Assembly: GCF_001613505.1 (NCBI RefSeq)
Contig: NZ_BDCM01000013.1
Coordinates: 124,001 to 188,000 of the forward strand
Source of the DNA: Nocardia mikamii NBRC 108933
GTDB taxonomy: Bacteria > Actinomycetota > Actinomycetes > Mycobacteriales > Mycobacteriaceae
Length of the DNA: 64,000 nucleotides
Direction of reading: 5' to 3'
Shown here in pieces: positions 8,595 to 16,024 of the stretch. Below the pieces are notes generated by a model that was given only the letters and a program-made list of their open reading frames with translations, did not search any database and was not told the DNA's origin. Position numbers and translations under genes: made by a program. How positions within the stretch are numbered: position 1 is the first letter of the stretch; each line of letters starts with the position of its first letter.

Positions 8595-8642
8595 CCGGCG
8601 CCGCCGGACAACAGCCCCCGACCGGCGCCGCCGGACAACAGC
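8593..8642. repeat. Two direct repeats of 23 bp between convergent genes
   Basis: The 23-bp sequence GACCGGCGCCGCCGGACAAC plus AGC occurs at 8593-8615 and again, identical, at 8620-8642 (27-bp period). Each copy includes the self-complementary CCGGCGCCGCCGG and can fold. The array fills the gap between the stop codons of the gene at 8190 and tesB, so a bidirectional terminator is plausible. Confidence 0.7.
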
Positions 8643-8643
8643 G

Positions 8644-9549
8644 CTACTTGCGTGACGGGAAGTGCCGGATCACGCCTTCCTGGACGACGGTGGCCAGCAG
8701 CTCACCGGCCCGTGAGTAGAAGTGACCGGTGGCCAGACCGCGCGAACCGGCGGCCACCGGTGACTGCGTCGCGTACAGGGCCCAGTCGTCGAAGCGGAAC
8801 GGACGGTGGAACCAGATCGAGTGGTTCACCGTCGCGGCCACGATCCGGTCGTGCCCCCACGACAACCCGTGCGTGGTGATGATCGAATCCAGCACCGTGG
8901 TGTCGGACGAATACCCCAGCGTCGCAACGTGGATCAGCGGATCGTCGGGCAGTTCGCCGTCGGCCTTCATCCACACGCGGTTGTGGTTGAGGGTGCCGCC
9001 GGTGCCCTTGAGGATCCACGCCGGATCGTTGGTGTAGCGCATATCGATCGGATGCGGCGCCTGCACGAACATCTGCAGTTTGTCCTCGAACCCGGAGAAG
9101 GACTCCTCCACCCGGGGCAGCCCGTCCGGATCGGGCACCTGCGGCTGCGGGCTGGCGTGTTCCAGGCCCTTGGCCCAGTCCTGGAACGCCGCCAGCATCA
9201 CGAACAGTTCCTGATCGCCCTGATACGCCGTCACCGTGCGGTTGGCGAAGGCACGCCCGTCACGATGGCGTTCGACCCGGTATTCGATCGGTTTGCGTAC
9301 ATCCCCACCGCGCACGAAATGCGCGTTGACCGCGTGCACCGGGCGTCCCGGCCCGACCGTGCGACCGGCCGCGATGATCGCCTGCGCCACCAGCTGGCCG
9401 CCGAAGGTGCGACTCCACACCTTCTCCGGATGGTGACCGAGAAAGACGTCCTCGCCGATCTCCTCGAGTTCGAGCAGGCCGAGCAGGACGGCGAGATCGC
9501 CCCCGCTCTCGCGGCCGGTACCGACCGATTCGCCCAGTGATGCACTCAC
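8644..9549 (-). CDS. tesB: Acyl-CoA thioesterase II
   Basis: A 301-residue double-hotdog thioesterase that hydrolyses acyl-CoA to free acid and CoA in the cytosol. The first hotdog contains RTFGGQLVAQAIIAAGRTV and VHAVNAHFVRGGDVRKPIEYRVERHRDGRAFANRTVTAYQ. The second contains VATLGYSSDTTVLDSI, NHSIWFHRPFRFDDWALY and SRGLATGHFYSRAGELLATVVQEGVIR. Length matches TesB. The GTG at 9549 begins one base after the pyk stop codon, so the two are co-transcribed with pyk upstream, as in mycobacteria. The 3' end abuts the 23-bp direct repeats. Confidence 0.95.
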   Translation of the reverse strand: MSASLGESVGTGRESGGDLAVLLGLLELEEIGEDVFLGHHPEKVWSRTFGGQLVAQAIIAAGRTVGPGRPVHAVNAHFVRGGDVRKPIEYRVERHRDGRAFANRTVTAYQGDQELFVMLAAFQDWAKGLEHASPQPQVPDPDGLPRVEESFSGFEDKLQMFVQAPHPIDMRYTNDPAWILKGTGGTLNHNRVWMKADGELPDDPLIHVATLGYSSDTTVLDSIITTHGLSWGHDRIVAATVNHSIWFHRPFRFDDWALYATQSPVAAGSRGLATGHFYSRAGELLATVVQEGVIRHFPSRK

Positions 9550-9550
9550 C

Positions 9551-10972
9551 TCAGTGGTCCTCCTCGCCGATGCGATGCACGTGGATCAGGTTCGTGGACC
9601 CGACGGTTCCCGGCGGGGAACCGGCCACGATCACCACGAGATCGCCCTTGGCGTAGCGATTCAGCGACAGCAGTTCCTTGTCGACCTGGCCGATCATCTC
9701 GTCGGTGGTACCGACCGGCGGGACGATGAAGGTTTCCACACCCCAGGTCAGCGCCAGCTGACTGCGCACCTCCGGCAGCGGGGTGAACGCCAGCAGCGGC
9801 AGCGTGGTGTGCAGGCGAGCCAGCCGGCGCACGGTGTCGCCGGACTGGGTGAACGCCACCAGCGCCTTGGCGTTGAGCCGCTCGCCGATATCGCGGGCCG
9901 CATAGGAGATCACACCGCGCTTGGTGCGCGGGACGTGGGTCAGCGGCGGCACCCGGGTCGAGGATTCGGATTCCACGGCGTGCACGATGCGCGCCATCGT
10001 CCGCACCGTTTCGATCGGATACTGGCCGACCGAGGTCTCACCGGAGAGCATGACCGCGTCGGCGCCGTCGAGCACGGCGTTGGCGACATCGGAGGCCTCG
10101 GCGCGGGTCGGTCGGGAGTTGCCGATCATCGACTCCAGCATCTGGGTGGCCACGATGACGGGTTTCGCGTTCTCCCTTGCCATCTGGATCGACCGCTTCT
10201 GCACCAGCGGCACCTGCTCGAGCGGCAGTTCGACGCCGAGGTCGCCACGGGCCACCATGATCGCGTCGAACGCGAGCACGATCGCCTCGAGATTGTCGAT
10301 GGCTTCGGGCTTTTCGAGTTTGCCGATCACCGGAACCCGGCGGCCGACGCGATCCATGATGTCGTGGACCAGCTCGACGTCCGACGGCGACCGCACGAAC
10401 GACAGGGCGATGAAGTCCACGCCGAGCCGCAGGGCGAATTCCAGATCCTCGATGTCCTTGTCGGACAACGCCGGAACGGAAACGTCCATACCCGGCAGCG
10501 AGACGCCCTTGTTGTTGGAGACCGGACCGCCCTCGGTCACGCGGCACACCACGTCGTTGCCCTCGACGCGGACCACGGTCAGCCCGACCTTGCCGTCGTC
10601 GACGAGCAGCCGGTCACCGGCCTTGGCGTCCTCGGATAGTTGTTTGTAGGTGGTGGAGACGCGATCGTGGGTGCCTTCCACGTCGTCTACCGTGATCCGC
10701 ACCTCCTCGCCCGTCGCCCACACGGTGCGGCCGTCGATGAATCGGCCCAAGCGGATCTTCGGTCCCTGCAGGTCGGCGAGAATGCCGACCGCACGGCCCA
10801 TCTGCTCGGCGGCGTGCCGCACCTTGTGATAGTTCTCGGCGTGATCGGCGTGTTCTCCGTGACTGAAATTCAACCGGGCCACGTCCATGCCGCTGTCGAC
10901 AAGTTCACGGATCCGGTCCTCGGTGGCGGTGGCCGGTCCGAGGGTGCACACAATCTTTGTCCGTCGCATCAC
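9551..10972 (-). CDS. pyk: Pyruvate kinase
   Basis: A 473-residue glycolytic enzyme converting phosphoenolpyruvate and ADP to pyruvate and ATP. It begins RRTKIVCTLGPAT, with the catalytic segment GMDVARLNFSHG, the signature VIGKLEKPEAIDNLEAIVLAFDAIMVARGDLGVELP and ATQMLESMIGNSRPTRAEASDVANAVLDGADAVMLSGETSVG; the regulatory C domain follows. GTG 10972 is directly followed by ATG 10969. TAGGCT ends six bases before the GTG with no Shine-Dalgarno sequence, so leaderless initiation at GTG is likely. A CRP-like site lies 70-84 bases upstream. tesB follows in the same operon. Confidence 0.97.
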   Translation of the reverse strand: MMRRTKIVCTLGPATATEDRIRELVDSGMDVARLNFSHGEHADHAENYHKVRHAAEQMGRAVGILADLQGPKIRLGRFIDGRTVWATGEEVRITVDDVEGTHDRVSTTYKQLSEDAKAGDRLLVDDGKVGLTVVRVEGNDVVCRVTEGGPVSNNKGVSLPGMDVSVPALSDKDIEDLEFALRLGVDFIALSFVRSPSDVELVHDIMDRVGRRVPVIGKLEKPEAIDNLEAIVLAFDAIMVARGDLGVELPLEQVPLVQKRSIQMARENAKPVIVATQMLESMIGNSRPTRAEASDVANAVLDGADAVMLSGETSVGQYPIETVRTMARIVHAVESESSTRVPPLTHVPRTKRGVISYAARDIGERLNAKALVAFTQSGDTVRRLARLHTTLPLLAFTPLPEVRSQLALTWGVETFIVPPVGTTDEMIGQVDKELLSLNRYAKGDLVVIVAGSPPGTVGSTNLIHVHRIGEEDH

Positions 10973-10978
10973 GAACCG

Positions 10979-10984
10979 AGCCTA
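10979..10984 (-). promoter_or_regulatory. Leaderless -10 element of pyk-tesB
   Basis: TAGGCT is followed by CGGTTC (6 nt) and the GTG at 10972. Confidence 0.55.
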
Positions 10985-11040
10985 GTCCTGCCGCCGCAGT
11001 GGCGCTGATCGGCACACCCGCCACTGTCAATCGACGAAAA

Positions 11041-11056
11041 TATGACGCACATCACA
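11041..11056 (-). promoter_or_regulatory. Candidate CRP/GlxR site upstream of pyk
   Basis: On the minus strand TGTGATGTGCGTCATA matches the actinobacterial cAMP-receptor consensus TGTGA-N6-TCACA at nine of ten positions. Its centre is about 76 bases upstream of the predicted pyk start point, a position usual for activators. Corynebacterial GlxR is known to control glycolytic genes; here it is inference. Confidence 0.4.
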
Positions 11057-11075
11057 TATTCACCCGGCATGGTCG

Positions 11076-11528
11076 TCACTCCTGCAGGGGACGGTTGTAC
11101 GGATCGCGGACTTTGCCGGTGAGGATCAGAATCGCGTCGATGAACGGCCAGATGCCGCCCAGACCGCAGGTGAACAGCGTGACCAGCAGCTGGGCGACGC
11201 CGATGCCGGTGTAGCCGAGGTAGAACCGGCCGATCCCGAGGCCGCCGACGAACAGTTGCAGCAGCCCGGCGGTGAGCTTCGATTTGTCCGAGAACGGTTC
11301 GCCGTACATGTTGCGCCCGTAGGGCGCCTCCGGATCCATGCCGTAGGGCGCGGGTGGGTAGCCGGGGGCGGGAGCGTAGGGCTGGGCGTAGGGGTCGGCG
11401 GGCTGGCCGTAGGGCTGGCTGTAGCCGTAGGGCCCAGATGGGCCGTAGCCGCCCGGATTCCCCGGTCCGGTACCCGGGGCACCGTATTGCGGGCCGTAGC
11501 CGGGCTGCGGCTGATAGGGGTCGGTCAC
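11076..11528 (-). CDS. TM2-domain membrane protein
   Basis: A 150-residue protein. The first 80 residues are a Pro/Gly/Tyr/Gln-rich repeat tract (repeated PYGQ, GYGP and PYAQ units). A TM2 domain follows: KSKLTAGLLQLFVGGLGIGRFYLGYTGIGVAQLLVTLF, then GLGGIWPFIDAILILTGKVRDPYNRPL. The domain gives two membrane helices joined by a short turn. The biochemical role is unknown. GTG 11528 is preceded by a strong AGGAGGA. It lies 31 bases after lgt on the same strand and is probably co-transcribed with it, as in M. tuberculosis (Rv1614-Rv1615). Confidence 0.85.
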   Translation of the reverse strand: MTDPYQPQPGYGPQYGAPGTGPGNPGGYGPSGPYGYSQPYGQPADPYAQPYAPAPGYPPAPYGMDPEAPYGRNMYGEPFSDKSKLTAGLLQLFVGGLGIGRFYLGYTGIGVAQLLVTLFTCGLGGIWPFIDAILILTGKVRDPYNRPLQE

Positions 11529-11559
11529 GAAGTCCTCCTGGTTCGAGCGGTCCGCCCGC

Positions 11560-12939
11560 TCAGCTCTTGTCCGCTTTCTTCCGGCCCGGCTTACCCGACT
11601 TACCTTCGGCCCGCCGCTCGCTGTTCCCGGCGCTGGTGGCACCGGCCGCATCCTTGTCATCGGTGAGCGGATCCAGTTCGTTGCCGCTCGCCGCCGAATC
11701 GGAGAGGCCGGCGGTGGACTCGTCCGATTCGCCGGATCCAGGGCCCGCGGCGGGTTCGGACTCGGTGGATTCTCCCGGCTTCGCCGACGCTTCCTCCGGC
11801 TTCGCCGACGAGGACTCCTTTTCGGACCCCGCGGCACCCTCGTCGGTCTTCCCGGCCTCGGACACGTCGTCCGCCTTGCCGGCCGGGCTCACTTCGTCCG
11901 CGGGTTTCGCGGCTTCGCCGGACTCGGCGCCGTCGGCCGATTCGTCGGCCGTGACCGCCGCGCCGCTCTCGGCCGCGGCGGCCTGCTGTCCGGCGGCGCC
12001 GTGCCGGCGCAGGGCGCCGATCTGCCAGGGCCAGGGACGCTCGCCGCCGGCGGCGAGCTGGGCGGCGGTTTCGCGGCCCTTGGTGGCGAGGGCGAAATAC
12101 GCCAGGGCACACAGGAATACGATCGCCGAGGTGTAGGAGTTCACCCGGATGCCGAAGATGTGGGTGGCCTCGTCGTCGCGCAGCAGTTCGACCCAGAAGC
12201 GGCCGAAGGTGTAGATCGCCACGTACAGCGCGAACAGGCGGCCGTGGCCGATCCGCCAGCGTTTGTCGACCATCACCAGCACCAGGACGCCGAGCAGATT
12301 CCAGATCAGCTCGTAGAGGAAGGTCGGCTGCACGACCTTCTCCACCACGCCGGTGGAGACGCCGTTCATCATGTCCAGCTGTCCGTCGGAGTCGAACCGC
12401 AGATAGATCTCGAGGCCCCAGGGCAGATCGGTCTTGCGGCCGTAGAGTTCCTGATTGAAGTAGTTGCCGAGGCGGCCGACGGCCTGGGCGAGCAGAATCG
12501 CCGGGGCGATGGCATCACCGAAGGCGGGCAACGGAATTCGATACACCCGGCAGCCGATCCAGGCGCCGACGCCGCCGAGCAGCACCGCACCCCAGATACC
12601 GAGACCGCCCTCCCAGATCTTCAGCGCGTTGATCGGGTGCCCGCCGGCACCGAAATACTTCTCCCAGTCGGTGGCCACGTGATAGAGCCGGCCGCCGACG
12701 AGTCCGAACGGCACCGCGAACATCGCCACGTCGAGCACCTTGCCCTGCTCGCCGCCGCGCTCGCGCCAGCGCCGCTCACCCCACCAGATCGCGACGATGA
12801 TGCCGATGATGATGCAGATCGCATAGGCACGCAGCGGGAACGGCCCCACATCCCATACGCCTCGCGGCGGACTGGGAATATAGGCCAGTACCGCCCCACC
12901 GTGCACATCGACGCCGTCTGCCAGGACTGGAAAAGTCAC
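11560..12939 (-). CDS. lgt: Phosphatidylglycerol--prolipoprotein diacylglyceryl transferase with long C-terminal tail
   Basis: The membrane enzyme that attaches diacylglycerol to the lipobox cysteine of prolipoproteins. Recognisable parts are YIPSPPRGVWDVGPFPLRAYAI, VGGRLYHVATDW, the Lgt signature GRLGNYFNQELYGR, QPTFLYELIWN and GHGRLFALYVAIYTFGRFWVELLRDD, with about seven membrane helices. The enzyme core ends near residue 310. A tail of about 150 residues follows, rich in Ala, Ser, Glu and Asp and ending in a Lys/Arg cluster (KSGKPGRKKADKS); the M. tuberculosis enzyme also has a long tail. I chose GTG 12939 because TACGGT lies seven bases upstream (leaderless); GTG 12906 is the alternative. 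trpA lies 50 bases upstream. Confidence 0.93.
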   Translation of the reverse strand: MTFPVLADGVDVHGGAVLAYIPSPPRGVWDVGPFPLRAYAICIIIGIIVAIWWGERRWRERGGEQGKVLDVAMFAVPFGLVGGRLYHVATDWEKYFGAGGHPINALKIWEGGLGIWGAVLLGGVGAWIGCRVYRIPLPAFGDAIAPAILLAQAVGRLGNYFNQELYGRKTDLPWGLEIYLRFDSDGQLDMMNGVSTGVVEKVVQPTFLYELIWNLLGVLVLVMVDKRWRIGHGRLFALYVAIYTFGRFWVELLRDDEATHIFGIRVNSYTSAIVFLCALAYFALATKGRETAAQLAAGGERPWPWQIGALRRHGAAGQQAAAAESGAAVTADESADGAESGEAAKPADEVSPAGKADDVSEAGKTDEGAAGSEKESSSAKPEEASAKPGESTESEPAAGPGSGESDESTAGLSDSAASGNELDPLTDDKDAAGATSAGNSERRAEGKSGKPGRKKADKS

Positions 12940-12946
12940 GGGCCCC

Positions 12947-12952
12947 ACCGTA
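12947..12952 (-). promoter_or_regulatory. Leaderless -10 element of lgt
   Basis: TACGGT is followed by GGGGCCC (7 nt) and the GTG at 12939. This would let lgt be expressed independently of the trp genes. Confidence 0.4.
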
Positions 12953-12989
12953 ACGGAGGGTGCGCCCGCCGCCCAGTTCGCGTCGGCGA

Positions 12990-13781
12990 TCAGCTGGTGA
13001 CGGTCGCCGAACGCACGCCCTCGGCCAGCTCCGCGGTGAGTGTCCGGACCTGGTCCAGACCCTGGCCCGCAGCCGTCACCAGCGCCGAGCCGACGATGAC
13101 TCCGTCGGCATAGGAAGCGATTTCGGCCGCCTGCGCACCGCTGCGCACGCCCAGGCCGACACCGACCGGGATATCGGAGTGAGCACGCACCCGCGCGCAC
13201 AGTTCCGGGGCCGCCGAGGACACCGCGTCGCGGGCGCCGGTGACGCCCATGGTGGACGCGGCGTAGAGGAATCCGCTACTGGCCTCGATGGTCTTGACCA
13301 GACGCTCCTCGGTGGAGGACGGGGCGACGAGGAAGATGCGGTCCAGATCGTGGGCGCGGGAGGCATCGAACCACTCGCCCGCCTCCTCGGGAATGAGATT
13401 GGGGGTGATCAGCCCGAGCCCGCCGGCCGCGGCCAGATCGCGGGCGAAACGGTCGACGCCGTACTGCAGCACCGGGTTCCAGTAGGTCATCACCACGGCG
13501 TTGCCCCCGGCGGCGGTGATCGCCTCGACGACACTGAAGACGTCGCGCACACGCACCCCGCCGCGCAGGGCCTGCTCGGTGGCGGCCTGGATGGTGGGGC
13601 CGTCCATCACCGGATCGGAATAGGCGATACCGACTTCGATGATGTCGCAACCGGATTCGACCATCGCGGTGCACACGTCGATGGATCCGGCCAGGTCCGG
13701 GTAGCCCGCGGGCAGATATCCGATCAGCGCGGCGCGGCCCTCGCCGCGGCTGGCCGCGAAGGTCGATTCCAGACGGCTCAC
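12990..13781 (-). CDS. trpA: Tryptophan synthase alpha subunit
   Basis: A 263-residue TIM barrel that cleaves indole-3-glycerol phosphate to indole and glyceraldehyde 3-phosphate; indole passes to TrpB in the alpha2-beta2 complex. Seen are LIGYLPAGYPDL, the catalytic Glu in CDIIEVGIAYSDPVMDGPTIQ with the catalytic Asp following in the same segment, and the phosphate-binding GVGLGVRSGAQAAEIASYADGVIVGSALV. GTG 13781 overlaps the trpB stop codon by four bases (GTGA), so translation is coupled. Confidence 0.97.
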   Translation of the reverse strand: MSRLESTFAASRGEGRAALIGYLPAGYPDLAGSIDVCTAMVESGCDIIEVGIAYSDPVMDGPTIQAATEQALRGGVRVRDVFSVVEAITAAGGNAVVMTYWNPVLQYGVDRFARDLAAAGGLGLITPNLIPEEAGEWFDASRAHDLDRIFLVAPSSTEERLVKTIEASSGFLYAASTMGVTGARDAVSSAAPELCARVRAHSDIPVGVGLGVRSGAQAAEIASYADGVIVGSALVTAAGQGLDQVRTLTAELAEGVRSATVTS

Positions 13782-15052
13782 GAGCGATTCTCCTCCGGGG
13801 CGGCGGCGTCGTCGAACAGGCCGAACCAGCGCGCCGCGGTATCCATGTCCTTGTCGCCACGTCCGGACAGATTCACCAGAATGATTGCGCCCGAACCCAA
13901 TTCCCGGCCCAGCTGCAACGCGCCCGCCACCGCGTGCGCCGATTCGATGGCCGGGATGATGCCCTCGGTGCGCGAGAGCAGCAGCAGCGCGTCCATCGCC
14001 TCGACATCGGTGATCGGCCGGTACTCGGCGCGGCCGATGTCCTTCAGGTAGGCGTGTTCGGGTCCGACGCCGGGATAGTCCAGACCGGCCGAGATGGAAT
14101 GCGATTCGATGGTCTGGCCGTCCTCGTCCTGCAGCAGGTACGAGTAGGCGCCCTGGAAAGCGCCCGGCCGCCCGCCGGCGAAAGTGGCTGCGTGCCTGCC
14201 GGTATCGACACCGTCACCGGCCGCCTCGTAGCCGATCAGCCGCACGCCCTCGTCGTCGAGGAACGGGTGGAAGATGCCGATCGCATTCGATCCACCGCCC
14301 ACGCACGCCACCACCGCGTCGGGAAGACGCCCGGTCTGCGTCTGCACCTGCACCCGCGCCTCCAGGCCGACGATGCGCTGGAAATCACGCACCATCAGCG
14401 GGAACGGATGCGGGCCGGCCGCGGTGCCGAAGCAGTAGTAGGTTTCCGAGGCATTGGTGACCCAATCGCGCAGCGCCTCGTTGATCGCGTCCTTCAACGT
14501 CTGCGAGCCGGTGGTCACCGACACCACCTCGGCCCCCAGCAGCCGCATCCGCGCGACGTTGAGCGCCTGACGCGCGGTGTCGACCGCGCCCATGTAGATC
14601 ACGCATTCGAGGCCGAGCAGCGCACACGCGGTGGCGGTCGCGACGCCGTGCTGACCGGCGCCGGTCTCGGCGATGACGCGCGTCTTGCCCATCCGCTGGG
14701 CGAGCAGCGCCTGGCCCAGCACATTGTTGATCTTGTGCGAACCGGTGTGGTTCAGATCCTCGCGCTTGAGCAGGATGCGGGCGCCGCCGGCGTGCTCGGA
14801 GAGCCGCCTGCATTCGAAGACCGGCGAGGGCCGGCCCGCGTAATCGCGTTGCAGCCGGTCGAGTTCGGCCAGGAAATCGGGATCCAGGCGTGACTTGTCG
14901 TATTCGGCGGAGACCTCCTCGATCACCGCCATCAGCGCCTCGGGCACGTGCCGGCCGCCGTAGACGCCGAAGTGGCCACCGGTATCCGGTTCGTGGCTGC
15001 GATGGGTGACACCCTCGCTGGCCTGGGGCAGCTGCTCGTGCACGCCGGTCAT
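13778..15052 (-). CDS. trpB: Tryptophan synthase beta subunit
   Basis: A 424-residue PLP enzyme that condenses indole with serine. Typical segments are GHFGVYGGRHVPEALM, KREDLNHTGSHKINN with the PLP-binding lysine (SHKIN), ETGAGQHGVATATACALLGL, the glycine-rich phosphate loop CVGGGSNAIG and HSISAGLDYPGVGPEHAYL. ATG 15052 overlaps the trpC stop codon (ATGA). The frame is open upstream to 15085, but homologues start near this ATG. It belongs to the trpE-membrane protein-trpC-trpB-trpA group. Confidence 0.97.
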   Translation of the reverse strand: MTGVHEQLPQASEGVTHRSHEPDTGGHFGVYGGRHVPEALMAVIEEVSAEYDKSRLDPDFLAELDRLQRDYAGRPSPVFECRRLSEHAGGARILLKREDLNHTGSHKINNVLGQALLAQRMGKTRVIAETGAGQHGVATATACALLGLECVIYMGAVDTARQALNVARMRLLGAEVVSVTTGSQTLKDAINEALRDWVTNASETYYCFGTAAGPHPFPLMVRDFQRIVGLEARVQVQTQTGRLPDAVVACVGGGSNAIGIFHPFLDDEGVRLIGYEAAGDGVDTGRHAATFAGGRPGAFQGAYSYLLQDEDGQTIESHSISAGLDYPGVGPEHAYLKDIGRAEYRPITDVEAMDALLLLSRTEGIIPAIESAHAVAGALQLGRELGSGAIILVNLSGRGDKDMDTAARWFGLFDDAAAPEENRS

Positions 15053-15873
15053 CGGGTGACACCCCGCCGCAACGGACGCGGGCACGACGGATGGGTGCCG
15101 GCGGTCACCAGCTCGGAGACGGCCGCACGCGGATCACCGCTGGTCACGAGGCTCTCGCCGACCAGCACCGCATCGGCGCCGGCCCCGGCGTAGGCGAGCA
15201 GATCGGCGGTGCCGCTGACACCGGACTCGGCGACCCGGATGACCTCGGTGGGTAGTCCGGGCGCGATGCGGGCGAAGACGTCACGATCGACCTCGAGGGT
15301 CTTCAGGTTGCGGGCGTTCACGCCGATGACCGAGGCGCCGGCGGTCAGTGCGCGGTCGGCCTCCTCCTCGGTGTGCACCTCGACCAGCGCGGTCATACCC
15401 AGCGATTCGGTGCGATCGATGAGCGAGGCCAGCACGTCCTGTTCCAGGGCGGCCACGATCAGCAGGATCACATCGGCGCCGTGCGCCCGGGCCTCGTGGA
15501 TCTGGTACGGGCCGACGACGAAATCCTTGCGCAGGATCGGCACGTCGACGACCGCGCGGACGGCGTCCAGATCGTCGAGCGAGCCGTGGAAGCGGCGGCC
15601 CTCGGTGAGCACGCTGATGATGCGCGCGCCACCGTCCTCGTAGGACTTCGCCAGGCTGGCCGGATCCGGGATGTCGGCGAGCTCACCCTTCGAGGGGCTG
15701 GCGCGCTTGACCTCGGCGATGACTCCGATCCCGTCCGCGTGCAGTGCGGCGAGCGCATCGCGCGGCGAGGGGGCCGCCGCGGCGGCCTTCTTGACGGCCT
15801 GGAAATCCAGGAGGGCTTCCCGAGCGGCCACATCCGCGCGGACCCCGTCGAGAATCGAGTCGAGTACCGTCAT
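15049..15873 (-). CDS. trpC: Indole-3-glycerol phosphate synthase
   Basis: A 274-residue TIM barrel that closes the indole ring in the fourth step of tryptophan synthesis. It shows VIAEVKRASPSKGELADIPDPASLA (catalytic Lys and substrate-binding segment), ILRKDFVVGPYQIHEARAHGADVILLIVA, VEVHTEEEADRAL, IGVNARNLKTLEV and VAESGVSGTADLLAYAGAGADAVLVGESLV. It is monofunctional: no TrpF domain follows. The ATG at 15873 is preceded by AAAGGA at about 11 nt. Upstream lies a 150-base gap with its own promoter-like sequence and a hairpin. Confidence 0.97.
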   Translation of the reverse strand: MTVLDSILDGVRADVAAREALLDFQAVKKAAAAAPSPRDALAALHADGIGVIAEVKRASPSKGELADIPDPASLAKSYEDGGARIISVLTEGRRFHGSLDDLDAVRAVVDVPILRKDFVVGPYQIHEARAHGADVILLIVAALEQDVLASLIDRTESLGMTALVEVHTEEEADRALTAGASVIGVNARNLKTLEVDRDVFARIAPGLPTEVIRVAESGVSGTADLLAYAGAGADAVLVGESLVTSGDPRAAVSELVTAGTHPSCPRPLRRGVTR

Positions 15874-15894
15874 CTGGCTCGAATCCTTTCTGGG

Positions 15895-15956
15895 GAGACG
15901 GACTTGCTACCTGAGAATCCCCCCAGGTGCTGTCTCACCGATGCTGATAAAGAGTA
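15895..15956 (-). promoter_or_regulatory. Candidate promoter and stem-loop leader of trpCBA
   Basis: On the minus strand TACTCT (15956-15951) could be a -10 element giving a leader of about 70 nt. The leader folds: GAGAC (15936-15932) pairs with GTCTC (15899-15895), and inside it ACCTG (15928-15924) pairs with CAGGT (15913-15909). The structure ends just before the AAAGGA ribosome binding site. I see no run of Trp codons and no T-box. An attenuation role is only a possibility. Confidence 0.35.
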
Positions 15957-16024
15957 AATGGAGGTGTTCACCGAGCCGACGGCGGGGTGTGACGCCTGCC
16001 GCCCGGCGCGCCGTGATAAAGCGC

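Noticed and set aside
15874..16024. T-box or Trp leader peptide before trpC
   Set aside because: No T-box sequence and no consecutive Trp codons in any frame of the leader.
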